From positions 1-64,000 of the forward strand of contig NZ_JADYVD010000029.1 of NCBI RefSeq assembly GCF_020193575.1: a stretch of DNA of 64,000 nt, given 5' to 3'. The notes below the pieces were generated by a model. That model had not been told where the DNA came from and ran no database searches. It saw nothing but the letters and a program-made list of their open reading frames with translations. This DNA comes from Ensifer sp. IC4062 (lineage in GTDB: Bacteria; Pseudomonadota; Alphaproteobacteria; Rhizobiales; Rhizobiaceae). Shown piece after piece: positions 17,932 to 26,965 of the stretch; positions within the stretch are counted from its first letter, which is position 1; every line of letters starts with the position of its first letter. A program made the translations under genes and the position numbers.

Positions 17932-18563
17932 TGCTGCGGCCACTGGTGAGACGTTTCATCGCCGCCGCGGCAGTCGCTGCGATCGCCGCGTCTCCCGTCA
18001 TGGCTGCGCAGGGGGACGACCCGGACTGGCCGTGCATCCAGCGCAAGGTTCCGGAACTTTCGCTCGGCCAGATATGGACCGGTGCAGACCTGCCGCAAAC
18101 AGCCCGCAACTGGTCCAAGGATCCCGGCATTTCTGCCCTCGTGACGGAGCTGTCGGCGCGTCGCGTCCCGCTGGCGGAGGCGCAGCAGAAAATCAAGAGC
18201 TATGCGGCAAGCCTGCCGCTGGGCGAGAGGGAGCGGCGCATGACCATGCTCGTGCAGGGGCTTTTCGATTATATGAACCGGGAGCGTTCGGAGGTCATCT
18301 CAGGTATTGCACGCTACGCTCACAGGCAGAGGGACATGGCGACAATCCTGCGGCAGGAGGCTTCTGCCGTGGATGCCTTGCGGGCGAAACCCGATGCTGA
18401 CCCGAACGAGTTGACAGCGCGGAGTGATCGGCTGGTGTTTCAGACACGCATTTTTCAGGAGCGGGCGGAGTCGCTGAGCTTCGTCTGCGAGGTGCCGACG
18501 CTGATCGAGCAGCGCTTGTACGCCCTGACCAAGGCGATTGCGGAAGAACTGAAAAACCAGTGA
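17931..18563 (+). CDS. Exported helical protein of the PQQ operon
   Basis: 210 residues, starting with a TGATG overlap on the permease stop. Signal peptide MLRPLVRRFIAAAAVAAIAA, cleaved near VMAAQ. The mature part carries CIQRKVPELSLGQIWTGADL near the N terminus and a late FVCEVPTLIEQRLYALTKAI; the two Cys may pair. The remainder is amphipathic helix. It is found with this transporter set in other PQQ loci and has no assigned function. Confidence 0.75.
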   Translation: MLRPLVRRFIAAAAVAAIAASPVMAAQGDDPDWPCIQRKVPELSLGQIWTGADLPQTARNWSKDPGISALVTELSARRVPLAEAQQKIKSYAASLPLGERERRMTMLVQGLFDYMNRERSEVISGIARYAHRQRDMATILRQEASAVDALRAKPDADPNELTARSDRLVFQTRIFQERAESLSFVCEVPTLIEQRLYALTKAIAEELKNQ

Positions 18564-18726
18564 GACCCCGAGGCTTTCGCCGCTGCGGGCGAATTGACGC
18601 TCGTTTATCGCACGCGTATCCTCGCCGTAGGCTTTCCATCGGCACCTTGTGAAGGCCAATGGTCTTATCGGCATGCCAGGCATGCCAGCGATAGCTGTGC
18701 GCGTTCCCGCAGGGAAAGGTGCTCTA

Positions 18727-18936
18727 TTGAACCTTGTCGCTCTTGTCCTGACCGTGTGCATGTTGGCCAACCCGAGCAGTTGCCGTACCGAACACCTGTA
18801 TTTCGAGACGCGCGGATCCCTTTTCCAATGCATGATGTTGGCTCCGCCAGAGATTGCGAAGTGGTCCGAGAGCCATCCGACGCTCAAAATCGTGCGATGG
18901 AAATGTTCGTTCCCCCACAAGGACGGAGAAACGTGA
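18727..18936 (+). CDS. Small Cys-containing exported protein
   Basis: 69 residues from TTG 18727, which has AAAGG 7 bases upstream; a GTG at 18649 would add 26 residues without a clear signal. The N terminus LVALVLTVCMLAN is a short signal or anchor. It is followed by PSSCRTEHLYFE, FQCMMLAPPEIAKWSES and VRWKCSFPHKDG, a spacing of three Cys that I associate with small uncharacterised proteobacterial proteins (Cxx..CMM..W.C). It lies between the two ABC systems of the methanol locus. Function unknown. Confidence 0.6.
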   Translation: MNLVALVLTVCMLANPSSCRTEHLYFETRGSLFQCMMLAPPEIAKWSESHPTLKIVRWKCSFPHKDGET

Positions 18937-18961
18937 TATTGCGTTGTTGGGAGGTGGCATC

Positions 18962-19954
18962 ATGAACATATCGCGGCGCGCGCTCTGCGCGGCGGCTTTG
19001 CTGGCGGCTGCAACTCCTCTGGGCTTCAATGCCTCGGCAGCCCCACCCGCTCCGAAGATACGGGTGGGTGTCCTGAAGTTCGGCACGGTGAACTGGGAAC
19101 TCGACACCATCAAGCACAACAAATTCGATGCGGCCAACGGCATCGACGTGGAAGTCGTCTATTTCGCCGGCGAGGACGCCACCAACGTGGCGATGCTGGC
19201 GGGCGACTTGGACGTTATCGTTTCCGACTGGTTGTGGGTGTCGCGCCAGCGTTCACAGGGCGAGGATCTCACGCTCGCGCCCTACTCGACCGCCGTTGGC
19301 GCCATCATGGTGAAGCAAGACGCGCCGATCCGTGCCATCCCCGACCTTGTCGGGAAGAAAATCGGCGTGACCGGCGGATCGCTCGACAAGAGCTGGCTTC
19401 TGATCCAGGGGCTTGCGCGGCGTGACCATAAGGTCGATCTGACCAAGGAGAGCGAGGTTGTTTTCGGCGCCCCCCCTCTGTTGTCGGAAAAGGGCCTCTC
19501 AGGCGAGCTCGATGCGGTCTTGAACTTTTGGCATTTCTGCGCGCGGCTGGAGGCAAACGGTTTCCGCCGCCTGATCGGCGCCGACGATGCGGCGAGGGCG
19601 CTCGGGGCATCGGGGCCGGTCTCGGCCTTGGGCTATGTGTTCCGCGACAGATGGGCGAACGAAAACCCGGATGTGGCGATGAGCTTTGTCAAGGCAAGTG
19701 CGCAGGCCAAGAAACTACTGGCTGAGTCAGACGCCGAATGGCAGCGCTTGGCGCCTATCGTGCGAGCCGAGGGCAGGGAACTCGAAGTCCTGCGCGATCG
19801 ATATCGCGAAGGGATTCCGAGGAGGCCTCTCGCCGAAGAGGAAAGCGACGCCGCCAAGCTCTACGAAGTCCTTGCGGAGCTCGGTGGCGAGAAGCTCGTC
19901 GGCGAGGCGCGACAGATGGCTCCCGGCACGTTTTGGGCTGCATTGAAGACATGA
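18962..19954 (+). CDS. NMT1/TauA-type ABC substrate-binding protein
   Basis: 330 residues from ATG 18962 with GGGAGG upstream. The N terminus NISRRALCAAALLAA looks like a twin-arginine or Sec signal, cleaved near ASAAP. Typical type-II binding-protein features follow: KIRVGVLKFGTVNWELDTIK, DLDVIVSDWLWVSRQ, GKKIGVTGGSLDKSW. Relatives bind sulfonates, nitrate analogues or thiamine precursors. The 3' end overlaps the permease start as ATGA. Its position between the first ABC operon and xoxF suggests a methanol-, metal- or cofactor-related ligand, but the family alone does not say which. Confidence 0.85.
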   Translation: MNISRRALCAAALLAAATPLGFNASAAPPAPKIRVGVLKFGTVNWELDTIKHNKFDAANGIDVEVVYFAGEDATNVAMLAGDLDVIVSDWLWVSRQRSQGEDLTLAPYSTAVGAIMVKQDAPIRAIPDLVGKKIGVTGGSLDKSWLLIQGLARRDHKVDLTKESEVVFGAPPLLSEKGLSGELDAVLNFWHFCARLEANGFRRLIGADDAARALGASGPVSALGYVFRDRWANENPDVAMSFVKASAQAKKLLAESDAEWQRLAPIVRAEGRELEVLRDRYREGIPRRPLAEEESDAAKLYEVLAELGGEKLVGEARQMAPGTFWAALKT

Positions 19955-20772
19955 CGGCAGGATTCGGATCGGAAAACGGCGCATCTGCGCGCCGGCGCAC
20001 GGTCCCGCATGGGATCGGCACCGCATTGCCTGCCGCGACGGCCCTGGCGTCGCTCCTTGGACTATGCCTGCTCTGGAGCCTTGCGGCGGAGATCTGGCCG
20101 AGCCGTGCGTTTCCGCCGCCGCTCGAGGTCTGGCGAGTGTTTGTCAGGGAGGCGGTGAGCGGCGACCTTGGCTATCACCTTGCGATGACGCTTTGGCGGG
20201 TCGCAGCCGCCTACGTCGTCGCCATGGTCATCGGGTCCGTCATCGGCGTCCTGCTCGGCACGCACCGACGGGCGGATTCCTTCTTCAATCCGTGGCTCGT
20301 CCTCTTCCTCAACCTTCCGGCCCTGGTCGTCATCGTCCTCGCCTACATTTGGTTCGGCCTGACGGAGGCTGCCGCGATCGGTGCCGTCGCGATCAACAAG
20401 ATCCCCAATGTCGTCGTCACCATGCGCGAGGGTGCGCGCGCCCTCGATCCCCGGTTCGCGGAAATGGCCACCGTCTACCGGCTGGGGCGGCTTGACCGCA
20501 TCCGTCACGTCCTGATGCCGCAGTTGCAGCCCTATTTCGCCGCCGCCTCGCGCTCCGGCATTGCGCTGATCTGGAAGATCGTGCTCGTTGTCGAGCTGCT
20601 CGGCCGCTCCAGCGGTGTGGGCTTCCAGATCTATCTCTATTTTCAGATATTCGATGTTGCAGCCATCCTTGCCTACACGCTAGCTTTCGTGGCCATCATG
20701 CTGTTGATCGAACTCCTTCTGGTGCAGCCACTTGAACGACATGCAACCCGCTGGCGTCGCCGCCCCGCTTAA
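19951..20772 (+). CDS. ABC permease (TauC/SsuC-like)
   Basis: 273 residues from ATG 19951. Six membrane segments include ALASLLGLCLLWSLAAEIW, ALVVIVLAYIWFGLTEAAAI and ILAYTLAFVAIMLLIELLL. The EAA-type coupling loop reads MREGARALDPRFAEMATVYR. It forms a typical BPD_transp_1 permease for the binding protein upstream. The last 41 bases overlap the ATPase gene. Confidence 0.88.
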   Translation: MTAGFGSENGASARRRTVPHGIGTALPAATALASLLGLCLLWSLAAEIWPSRAFPPPLEVWRVFVREAVSGDLGYHLAMTLWRVAAAYVVAMVIGSVIGVLLGTHRRADSFFNPWLVLFLNLPALVVIVLAYIWFGLTEAAAIGAVAINKIPNVVVTMREGARALDPRFAEMATVYRLGRLDRIRHVLMPQLQPYFAAASRSGIALIWKIVLVVELLGRSSGVGFQIYLYFQIFDVAAILAYTLAFVAIMLLIELLLVQPLERHATRWRRRPA

Positions 20773-21481
20773 GGTCGACATCACAGAGAAGACGTTCCGA
20801 TCGGCGGAGGGCGTTTCGATTGTCGCGTTGCGCGGACTCTCGTTCGAGGTGAGGCAAGGCGAATTCGCCTGTCTGTTGGGGCCCTCGGGCTGCGGCAAGA
20901 CAACGACCCTGCGAATTCTGCTCGGCCTCGATCGGCAATTTTTGGGCAGCTATCAGTTGCCCGAGGGCGGCTCCAACCGAATTGCTGCGGTCTTCCAGGA
21001 GCCGGTGCTTCTCCCGTGGCGGACAGTGGAGCAGAATGTCCGCCTTGCGCTGTCTCCGCACCTCAGGGACAAGGACCTCGACTGGCTGTTCGACATTCTG
21101 GGTCTCGCCGCAATGCGGTCGCTCTACCCTTCGGAGCTTTCGCTTGGCCTTGCGCGCCGCGCCGCGCTGGCGCGGGCCTTCGCCACGGAGCCCGCAATTC
21201 TCTTTCTGGACGAGCCGTTCACCTCTCTCGATGAACGTACTGCGGACAGATTGCGCCGCCTGCTGATGACGGTGTGGGCGGCGCGGCCCACGACCGCCCT
21301 GATGGTGACCCACAATCTGCGCGAGGCCCTCCTGCTTGCCGATCGCATCATTGTGCTCTCACCGCGCCCGGCGCAGGTGCTCGGTCTTTTCGAAGTGGGC
21401 CTCGCGCGCCATTTGCGCGACAAGCAGGCGCTCGACAATCTCGTTTTGGATTTTCACAAGAGGTTTCCGGATGCGGTGTGA
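20732..21481 (+). CDS. ABC ATPase with a degenerate signature motif
   Basis: 249 residues from TTG 20732; an ATG at 20741 is the alternative. Walker A GPSGCGKTT, Q-loop AVFQEPVLLPWRTVEQN, Walker B AILFLDEPFTSLDE and switch His MVTHNLREAL are all intact, as in SsuB/TauB. The signature motif is SLGLARRAALARAF where LSGGMxQR is expected, so both glycines of the canonical LSGGQ are displaced. This could slow ATP hydrolysis. The gene is otherwise complete, so it is not a pseudogene. Co-transcription with the permease is certain from the overlap. Confidence 0.87.
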   Translation: MNDMQPAGVAAPLKVDITEKTFRSAEGVSIVALRGLSFEVRQGEFACLLGPSGCGKTTTLRILLGLDRQFLGSYQLPEGGSNRIAAVFQEPVLLPWRTVEQNVRLALSPHLRDKDLDWLFDILGLAAMRSLYPSELSLGLARRAALARAFATEPAILFLDEPFTSLDERTADRLRRLLMTVWAARPTTALMVTHNLREALLLADRIIVLSPRPAQVLGLFEVGLARHLRDKQALDNLVLDFHKRFPDAV

Positions 21482-21550
21482 TCGCGCGCCAAGACCGTGA
21501 AGCCATCCGCCGATAGAGGACTTAAAGCTCGTCGCTTCAAACGTATTCAC

Positions 21551-21624
21551 GCGACGCGCTTTATATCTTTGTTTTTGTGCATGTCGTTGCCCCAAAACCG
21601 CTGCACACTTTTAACATGCATTAG
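21551..21624 (+). repeat. Rhizobial intergenic palindromic repeat (second type)
   Basis: GCGACGCGCTTTATATCTTTG, then a TTTTTGTGCATGTCGTTGCC stretch, then CCCAAAACCGCTGCACACTT and a truncated ACATGCATTAG end. This pattern (GCATGTCGTTGTCCCAAAACC..GCACACTTTTGGGCGACATGC) is common between rhizobial genes. Here the closing palindrome arm is cut short and the repeat runs into the stop of the leftward gene at 21621. Confidence 0.65.
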
Positions 21625-21965
21625 AAGCAGCGGACCTCCGCTTCGGCCTGCGCGCGTCTCAGTTCGGCGACGGCGGATTTCGCCGGCGCCGTCTGCCGGA
21701 ACAGAGCCCCTCTTTCGCCTGTCTCAAGTCCGAGGCTCCTGAACGTCGCTGCTGCTTCATAGCGTTCGTAGGGCAGGATCGACGCGATGACGTCGATCGC
21801 GCAGGAACAGCCCTCGAGCGCGGCTCGCGTGTCGCCATTGGCTTTCATGCAGCCATACACATAGTCGACGATTGCAACGGTCGGATAACTTCCGGCTGCC
21901 GAGGCCGCCGCCGAACACGTGAAAGCGGCGAGAAGGGTGATCACGCCCAAGTTACCAGTGCGCAC
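21621..21965 (-). CDS. Small exported Cys-rich protein of xox/PQQ loci
   Basis: 114 residues from GTG 21965 with GGAG about 8 bases upstream. Signal peptide MRTGNLGVITLLAAFTCSAA, cleaved near ASAAG. The mature domain has VAIVDYVYGCMKANGDTRAA and LEGCSCAIDVIASILPYERY, a C-x(13)-C-x-C pattern, and a C-terminal Cys. I have the impression that this type of protein recurs beside XoxF and PQQ-ABC clusters. It is transcribed away from xoxF. Function unknown; the Cys pattern may hold a metal or disulfides. Confidence 0.7.
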   Translation of the reverse strand: MRTGNLGVITLLAAFTCSAAASAAGSYPTVAIVDYVYGCMKANGDTRAALEGCSCAIDVIASILPYERYEAAATFRSLGLETGERGALFRQTAPAKSAVAELRRAQAEAEVRCF

Positions 21966-22396
21966 GATGTAATCTCCAGGTATTGATGCGTAGAAGTCGC
22001 CAGATTAGGCGGATCTAAATCGCTGTATTATTATAGTAACCGCCACGCCAAAACAAATCTAAGGCTCATGAATATTAGTTATATATGTGTTGCATAGCAG
22101 CATTTTTTTGTTGTTGCGCCGCATGCGCAGCGTATATTTAATCTTGCCTTCATCGGTCTAATCGCCTATTCTGCCTAGCGTTTCCGGCTTCAAGCCTTGT
22201 CTCTTGGGAGCGTAAAAGTCGCGTCGGTCAAGAGGACGGGCAATAACGGTGCCCTCTGCCCATCCAACTGAACCGTGAAACGCTGAAGGAAGCAGATATC
22301 CCACGACAAGCATGACAGAGCTTGGGCTGGCCTTGTGGTCTCCCGAGGATTGTGATGACGCGCCTCGGGTCCACATCGACATCGGGAGGAATCCGC
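21966..22396. other. Promoter region between the small Cys protein and xoxF
   Basis: 431 bases between divergent genes, AT-rich from about 22010 to 22150 (for example TATTATTATAGTAACC and ATTAGTTATATATGTGTTG). No gene is seen. It must hold the xoxF promoter, expected to be lanthanide- or methanol-responsive. I cannot define exact -35/-10 boxes. Confidence 0.5.
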
Positions 22397-24298
22397 ATGC
22401 GCATACTTGGAAAACTATATCTGCCGATGACCGCCGCTGGAGTTCTGACAGCGGCTCTTGCCGGAAATGCGTTGGCCAATGACGAACTGATGAAACTGTC
22501 GGGCGACGCGAAGAACTGGGCGATGCCCACCGGCGATTACGCCAATCATCGTTATTCCAAACTCAAACAGATCACCAAGGACAACGTCAAGGACCTGCAG
22601 GTCAAATGGACCTTCTCGACCGGCGTGCTGCGTGGCCATGAGGGCGGACCATTGGTGATCGGCGACGTGATGTATATCCATACGCCGTTTCCAAACAACG
22701 TCTATGCCCTCGATCTTAACAACGACGGCAAGATCCTCTGGAAATACGAGCCAAAGCAGGATCCGAACGTCATTGGCATCATGTGCTGTGACACGGTCAA
22801 TCGCGGCGTCGCCTATGGCGATGGCAAGATAATCCTGAACCAGAACGACACAACGGTCGTTGCCCTCGACGCCAAAACCGGCAAGCCCGCGTGGTCTGTG
22901 AAGAATGGAGAGCAGATTGATGGCAGCAAGGCCGAATCCAGCACGGGTGCGCCGATGGTCGTCAAAGACAAGGTGCTGATCGGTATATCGGGTGCGGAAT
23001 ATGGCGTCCGCGGCTCAATGGCGGCGTACAACCTGAAAGACGGGTCGCTTGCCTGGAGAGCCTATTCGACTGGTCCCGACTCCGAAATGCTCGTCGACCC
23101 CGAAAAGACCACCCACCTCGGAAAGCCGATCGGGCCTGACTCTGGCATAAAGAGCTGGGAAGGCGAGGAGTGGAAGACCGGCGGCGGTACGACGTGGGGA
23201 TGGTACTCCTACGATCCGAAGCTCAACCTGATCTACTATGGCACGGCTAACCCGGGGACATGGAACCCCGTGCAACGCCCGGGCGACAACCGCTGGTCGA
23301 TGACCCTGATGGCGCGAGACGTCGACACTGGTATGGCCAGGTGGCTGTATCAGATGACGCCGCACGACGAGTGGGATTATGACGGCGTCAACGAGAACAT
23401 TCTCGTCGATGCGATGCAGATCAACGGTCAGCCACGCGATGTGCTGGTGCATTTCGACCGCAACGGCTTTGCCTATACCCTCGATCGGGCGACCGGAGAG
23501 CTTCTGGTTGCCAAGAAGTACGATCCGAAGGTCAACTGGGCGACGGAAGTCGTCATGGATCCGAAGAGCGACCAGTATGGCCGGCCGCAGGTTGTGTCGA
23601 AATACTCCACCGAACAAAACGGCGAGGACGTGAATACGACGGGCGTCTGCCCGGCTGCCCTCGGCACGAAGGATCAGCAACCAGCCACGTATTCGCCGAA
23701 GACCGGCTTGTTCTACGTGCCGACGAACCACGTCTGCATGGACTATGAGCCGTACAAGGTCAGCTACACGGCCGGTCAGCCTTATGTCGGTGCGACTCTA
23801 TCGATGTATCCAGCCCCGGACAGCCATGGCGGCATGGGCAATTTTATTGCCTGGGACGCTGCCAAAGGTGAGATCGTCTGGTCTAAGCCCGAGCGGTTCT
23901 CGGTCTGGTCCGGTGCTCTCGCAACCGAAGGCGACGTGGTCTTTTACGGAACCTTGGAAGGCTACATCGTCGCAGTCGACACGGCGGGCAATGAACTCTA
24001 CCGGTTCAAGACACCCTCTGGCATCATCGGCAACATCAATACGTTCGAACATGGCGGCAAGCAGTATATCGGCGTCCTGTCGGGCGTTGGCGGCTGGGCA
24101 GGCATCGGACTCGCCGGTGGCCTTCTGGCAGCCGAGGGTGCAGCGGCGTGGCAGCAGGCTGTGGCCGGTAAGAACGCTCCGACCGAAGAGAAAGAAAGCA
24201 TCGCCACAGCCGGTTTGGGTGCGGTAGGCGGTTATGCCGGTCTGGCGGAATACACGACGCTCGGCGGGCAACTGACTGTCTTCGGTCTTCCGGACTGA
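22397..24298 (+). CDS. xoxF: XoxF-type lanthanide-dependent methanol dehydrogenase
   Basis: 633 residues from ATG 22397, preceded by GGGAGGA at 22384; upstream in-frame starts would bury the signal. Signal peptide [20 protein letters not shown] ends near GNALA. It is a PQQ eight-blade propeller with the vicinal disulfide C130-C131 (IMCCDTVN), [13 protein letters not shown] and [15 protein letters not shown] motifs. The decisive motif is [12 protein letters not shown] with D327-Y-D329. The second Asp, two residues after the catalytic one, binds the lanthanide in XoxF and is Ala in calcium-dependent MxaF. It acts in the periplasm, oxidising methanol and passing electrons to the cytochrome encoded next. 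Between IGLAGG and GLGAVGGY there is an insertion of about 30 residues (576-604). PQQ synthesis genes are not in the window. Confidence 0.95.
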   Translation: MRILGKLYLPMTAAGVLTAALAGNALANDELMKLSGDAKNWAMPTGDYANHRYSKLKQITKDNVKDLQVKWTFSTGVLRGHEGGPLVIGDVMYIHTPFPNNVYALDLNNDGKILWKYEPKQDPNVIGIMCCDTVNRGVAYGDGKIILNQNDTTVVALDAKTGKPAWSVKNGEQIDGSKAESSTGAPMVVKDKVLIGISGAEYGVRGSMAAYNLKDGSLAWRAYSTGPDSEMLVDPEKTTHLGKPIGPDSGIKSWEGEEWKTGGGTTWGWYSYDPKLNLIYYGTANPGTWNPVQRPGDNRWSMTLMARDVDTGMARWLYQMTPHDEWDYDGVNENILVDAMQINGQPRDVLVHFDRNGFAYTLDRATGELLVAKKYDPKVNWATEVVMDPKSDQYGRPQVVSKYSTEQNGEDVNTTGVCPAALGTKDQQPATYSPKTGLFYVPTNHVCMDYEPYKVSYTAGQPYVGATLSMYPAPDSHGGMGNFIAWDAAKGEIVWSKPERFSVWSGALATEGDVVFYGTLEGYIVAVDTAGNELYRFKTPSGIIGNINTFEHGGKQYIGVLSGVGGWAGIGLAGGLLAAEGAAAWQQAVAGKNAPTEEKESIATAGLGAVGGYAGLAEYTTLGGQLTVFGLPD

Positions 24299-24316
24299 TG
24301 ACCTGTTCTAGGAGTA

Positions 24317-24346
24317 ATGGGGCTCGCATCTCCGGCGCGGCCCCAT
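24317..24346 (+). terminator. Hairpin between xoxF and xoxG
   Basis: A 7-bp stem ATGGGGC / GCCCCAT around a 16-nt loop, 19 bases after the xoxF stop, with no T run. It may stabilise the abundant xoxF mRNA or reduce read-through to xoxG. Confidence 0.4.
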
Positions 24347-24458
24347 CAGACCTCGACCGCCCGAAGCAACGACTGCCGGGCGGTCCGTGTTTCCCTTGTG
24401 CAATCCAATAGGTCCTGCTGGAGCGTTGCGTTCCGGTTTTCAAAGCGTGGAGTTATTG

Positions 24459-24983
24459 ATGGCCCTTCGTAATGTAGTCTTGGCGCTCGGCGCCGCGTTC
24501 CCGCTCTTGATCCCCGGAAATATGACGGCGGCAGACGACAAGCAAAAAGCCGCAGCAGTGAAAGACGAAGACGGCAAATACTTCGATGCAGAGGGAAATC
24601 CGACATTCAAGTTTCAGAACGACGGGACGGTCGACTGGTATACCTTCAGCGGCTACCGGCGCTATCACTCGGACTGTCATGTCTGTCACGGTCCTGATGG
24701 AGTCGGCTCGAGCTATGCACCCGCTCTGGCCACGACCTTGAAGAACATGGATTACCCGACTTTCCTTTCGATCGTTGCGGAGGGGCGCAAGAACGTCGGC
24801 GGCGGCAAGGAAAATGTCATGCCGGCCTTCGGTGACAACAAGAACGTTTATTGTTACCTCGATGACATCTACGTCTACCTGCGCGCCCGCGCCGTCGGCG
24901 CCGCGCCCCGAGGTCGTCCGCCCAAGAAGGCCGACAAGCCCGAATCGGCGAAGGCCTATGAAAAGTCCTGCATGGGTGAGTGA
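24459..24983 (+). CDS. xoxG: c-type cytochrome, electron acceptor of XoxF
   Basis: 174 residues from ATG 24459 (GTGGAG upstream). Signal peptide MALRNVVLALGAAFPLLIPG, cleaved near MTAAD. A single heme site C73-H-V-C76-H77 lies in SDCHVCHGPDG, and the candidate axial Met is in ENVMPAFGDNKN. The C-terminal tail is Pro/Lys-rich with a final Cys. It follows xoxF by 160 bases and precedes xoxJ, the standard xoxFGJ order. It carries electrons from the dehydrogenase to the terminal oxidase. Confidence 0.93.
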   Translation: MALRNVVLALGAAFPLLIPGNMTAADDKQKAAAVKDEDGKYFDAEGNPTFKFQNDGTVDWYTFSGYRRYHSDCHVCHGPDGVGSSYAPALATTLKNMDYPTFLSIVAEGRKNVGGGKENVMPAFGDNKNVYCYLDDIYVYLRARAVGAAPRGRPPKKADKPESAKAYEKSCMGE

Positions 24984-24984
24984 A

Positions 24985-25848
24985 ATGACACACGGTGTCC
25001 ATCGGAGCTTTAGGGCAGCCCTCATCTTCACAGTGATGGCCGCGCTGATACCGCTGCAGGCGCAAGCCCAAGGCGCCGGGCTCGGGGCTGCCGGCGAACT
25101 GGTTGATCCGGACACGCTGCGGGTCTGCGCCGATCCGTCCAATATGCCCTTTTCCGACCAAAGCGGCGAGGGCTTCGAGGACAAGCTTGCCAAGATGGTC
25201 GCAGCCAAGACAGGGCGAAGCTCCGTCGCCTATACGTGGTTTCCCTCGATCACGGGTTTTGTGCGCAATACGCTCGGCGCCAACCGCTGCGACATCATCA
25301 TGGGTTACGCGCAGGGCGACGAGCTCGTCCAGAATACCAACGCTTATTACCGCTCGTCCTATGTGCTGGTTTACAAGAAGGATGGCGATCTTGCCGGCGT
25401 GGAAACGCTGATCGATCCGAGGCTTAGCGCCAAGAAGATCGGCGTGGTCCAGGGAACGCCACCCTCCGCCAATATGGCGGCCGCAAAGCTGATGCGCAAA
25501 GCGAAGATCTATCCGCTCACGGTCGACACGCGGATAATGCCGTCGGTGGCCGAGCTCATGATACGAGACATGCTGGCAGGCGTGATTGACGCCGCCGTGA
25601 TCTGGGGCCCGATGGCAGGCTATTATGCCGGCAAGTCCGGGGCCGACCTGACAATTGTGCCTTTGACCCGGGAGAAGGGGGGGCAACGCATGATTTATCG
25701 GATCACGATGGGTGTGCGGCCGTCGGACCAGCAATGGAAGCGCACGCTCAATTCCTTCATCAGGGATAATCAGACGGAAATCAACAAGCTCCTGCTCTCC
25801 TATGGCGTCCCGCTGCTCGACGAACACGACGAGAGGATCACGCAGTGA
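24985..25848 (+). CDS. xoxJ: XoxJ periplasmic binding-protein-like accessory factor
   Basis: 287 residues from ATG 24985, one base after the xoxG stop. Signal peptide about residues 1-30 ([19 protein letters not shown] ending AQAQ). The mature protein starts [20 protein letters not shown], the hallmark of the MoxJ/XoxJ branch of type-II solute-binding proteins, with [16 protein letters not shown] and [17 protein letters not shown]. It has no cognate ABC permease. In this family it is thought to help activate or mature the dehydrogenase rather than transport a solute. Confidence 0.92.
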   Translation: MTHGVHRSFRAALIFTVMAALIPLQAQAQGAGLGAAGELVDPDTLRVCADPSNMPFSDQSGEGFEDKLAKMVAAKTGRSSVAYTWFPSITGFVRNTLGANRCDIIMGYAQGDELVQNTNAYYRSSYVLVYKKDGDLAGVETLIDPRLSAKKIGVVQGTPPSANMAAAKLMRKAKIYPLTVDTRIMPSVAELMIRDMLAGVIDAAVIWGPMAGYYAGKSGADLTIVPLTREKGGQRMIYRITMGVRPSDQQWKRTLNSFIRDNQTEINKLLLSYGVPLLDEHDERITQ

Positions 25849-26113
25849 CGTTTCGAATGTCACGCGACACTGGAGATGTGGGATGCCGGAGATACCTCGG
25901 CTCCGCCCGGTGGCCGCGGGCACCGCATTCGCGGCGCGCGGTCGTACCGACGTGCCGAAGATTGTCAACTGTACATCAACATGGCTTCGAGCTGATGCAT
26001 TCCGGCGAAAGCATCAGGAGCGTCGTGATATACTGAGCGTGGTCCGCCGGGCGCTCGAGCCAAACCGAACGCCACTGAGGTGGCGGGCTTCGGCACATCA
26101 GGGAGGACATGCA

Positions 26114-26689
26114 ATGAATAGTTCAATCAGCATTCATCCGGCAGTGGACGGCGGAGTTCAACCCGCCAGCCCGGATTTTGCCGGAGGTACGCTTGTTTGT
26201 GCCTGCACGGACAGGCCGGTCAAGGTCAGGATCGAGGGACAGATCGCCCACAATCACGCTTGTGGCTGCACCAAATGCTGGAAGCCAAGCGGCGCCAATT
26301 TCTCCATTGTCGCCGTTGTTCCGCACGACAAGGTGACGGTGCTCGAGAACGGCGACAAGCTGCAGGTGGTTGACCCGTCCGCGCTGATCCAGCGGCACGC
26401 CTGCAGGGAGTGCGGCGTTCATATGTATGGGCCGGTGGAGCGGGAACATGCCTTCCAGGGGCTGGATTTCATTCACCCCGAGCGCTTTCAGGAGTCGGGC
26501 TGGGCTCCGCCCGGCTTTGCAGCCTTCGTCTCCTCCATCATCGAATCGGGAGTCGACCCCAGCCGCATGGACGATGTCCGCGCACGCCTGAGGGAGCTCG
26601 GGCTCGAGCCCTATGACTGCCTGTCGCCAGCCCTGATGGACTTTGTTGCCACCTGGGTCGCGAAGAAGTCGGGCGCGCTTTCGAGCTGA
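26114..26689 (+). CDS. gfa: S-(hydroxymethyl)glutathione synthase (formaldehyde-activating)
   Basis: 191 residues from ATG 26114, with GGGAGGA 7 bases before. Zn-binding Cys groups are present in order: [25 protein letters not shown] and [12 protein letters not shown], as in Gfa of Paracoccus. The enzyme combines formaldehyde with glutathione to start oxidation to formate. It lies 265 bases after xoxJ on the same strand, the expected neighbour for a methanol-oxidising locus. The next steps (hydroxymethylglutathione dehydrogenase, S-formylglutathione hydrolase) are not in the window. Confidence 0.92.
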   Translation: MNSSISIHPAVDGGVQPASPDFAGGTLVCACTDRPVKVRIEGQIAHNHACGCTKCWKPSGANFSIVAVVPHDKVTVLENGDKLQVVDPSALIQRHACRECGVHMYGPVEREHAFQGLDFIHPERFQESGWAPPGFAAFVSSIIESGVDPSRMDDVRARLRELGLEPYDCLSPALMDFVATWVAKKSGALSS

Positions 26690-26699
26690 CCGCGCGGCA

Positions 26700-26792
26700 G
26701 CCGTGTCAGCATGCTGGGCAGAGTGCTGACACGGCGCTCGGTCACGTACTTCGCCCGTAGGAAGCATAGGCAGTCGCGCATCTGCGCGACTG
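26700..26792 (+). terminator. Two strong hairpins after gfa
   Basis: Hairpin A: 12-bp perfect stem GCCGTGTCAGCA (26700) / TGCTGACACGGC (ending 26735). Hairpin B: 10-bp perfect stem CAGTCGCGCA / TGCGCGACTG at 26771-26792 with a 2-nt loop. Neither has a clear T run, but together they probably end transcription of the xox-gfa unit. Confidence 0.6.
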
Positions 26793-26965
26793 GGAACTAT
26801 TGTTGCTTGGCTGCGGTAGTCGTCTGAGGGCGCCCGCCGCATAAACCATCACCGCACGACACAGGTCCATCACGCAAAGCGGACAGCAAGAGCCGCCGGA
26901 AACGGGTTGAAGTCGGAGACCGGACGCACGATCCTTATGTCATGGAAAACGTGGAGGCCCAGGTG

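Noticed and set aside
20732..21481. ABC ATPase as a pseudogene because of its signature
   Set aside because: Walker A, B, Q-loop and switch His are intact, the frame is complete and it overlaps the permease; kept as a gene.
22397..24298. Calcium-type MxaF or an ethanol-type PQQ dehydrogenase
   Set aside because: The DYD motif, the adjacent xoxG and xoxJ, and the absence of mxaI favour XoxF.
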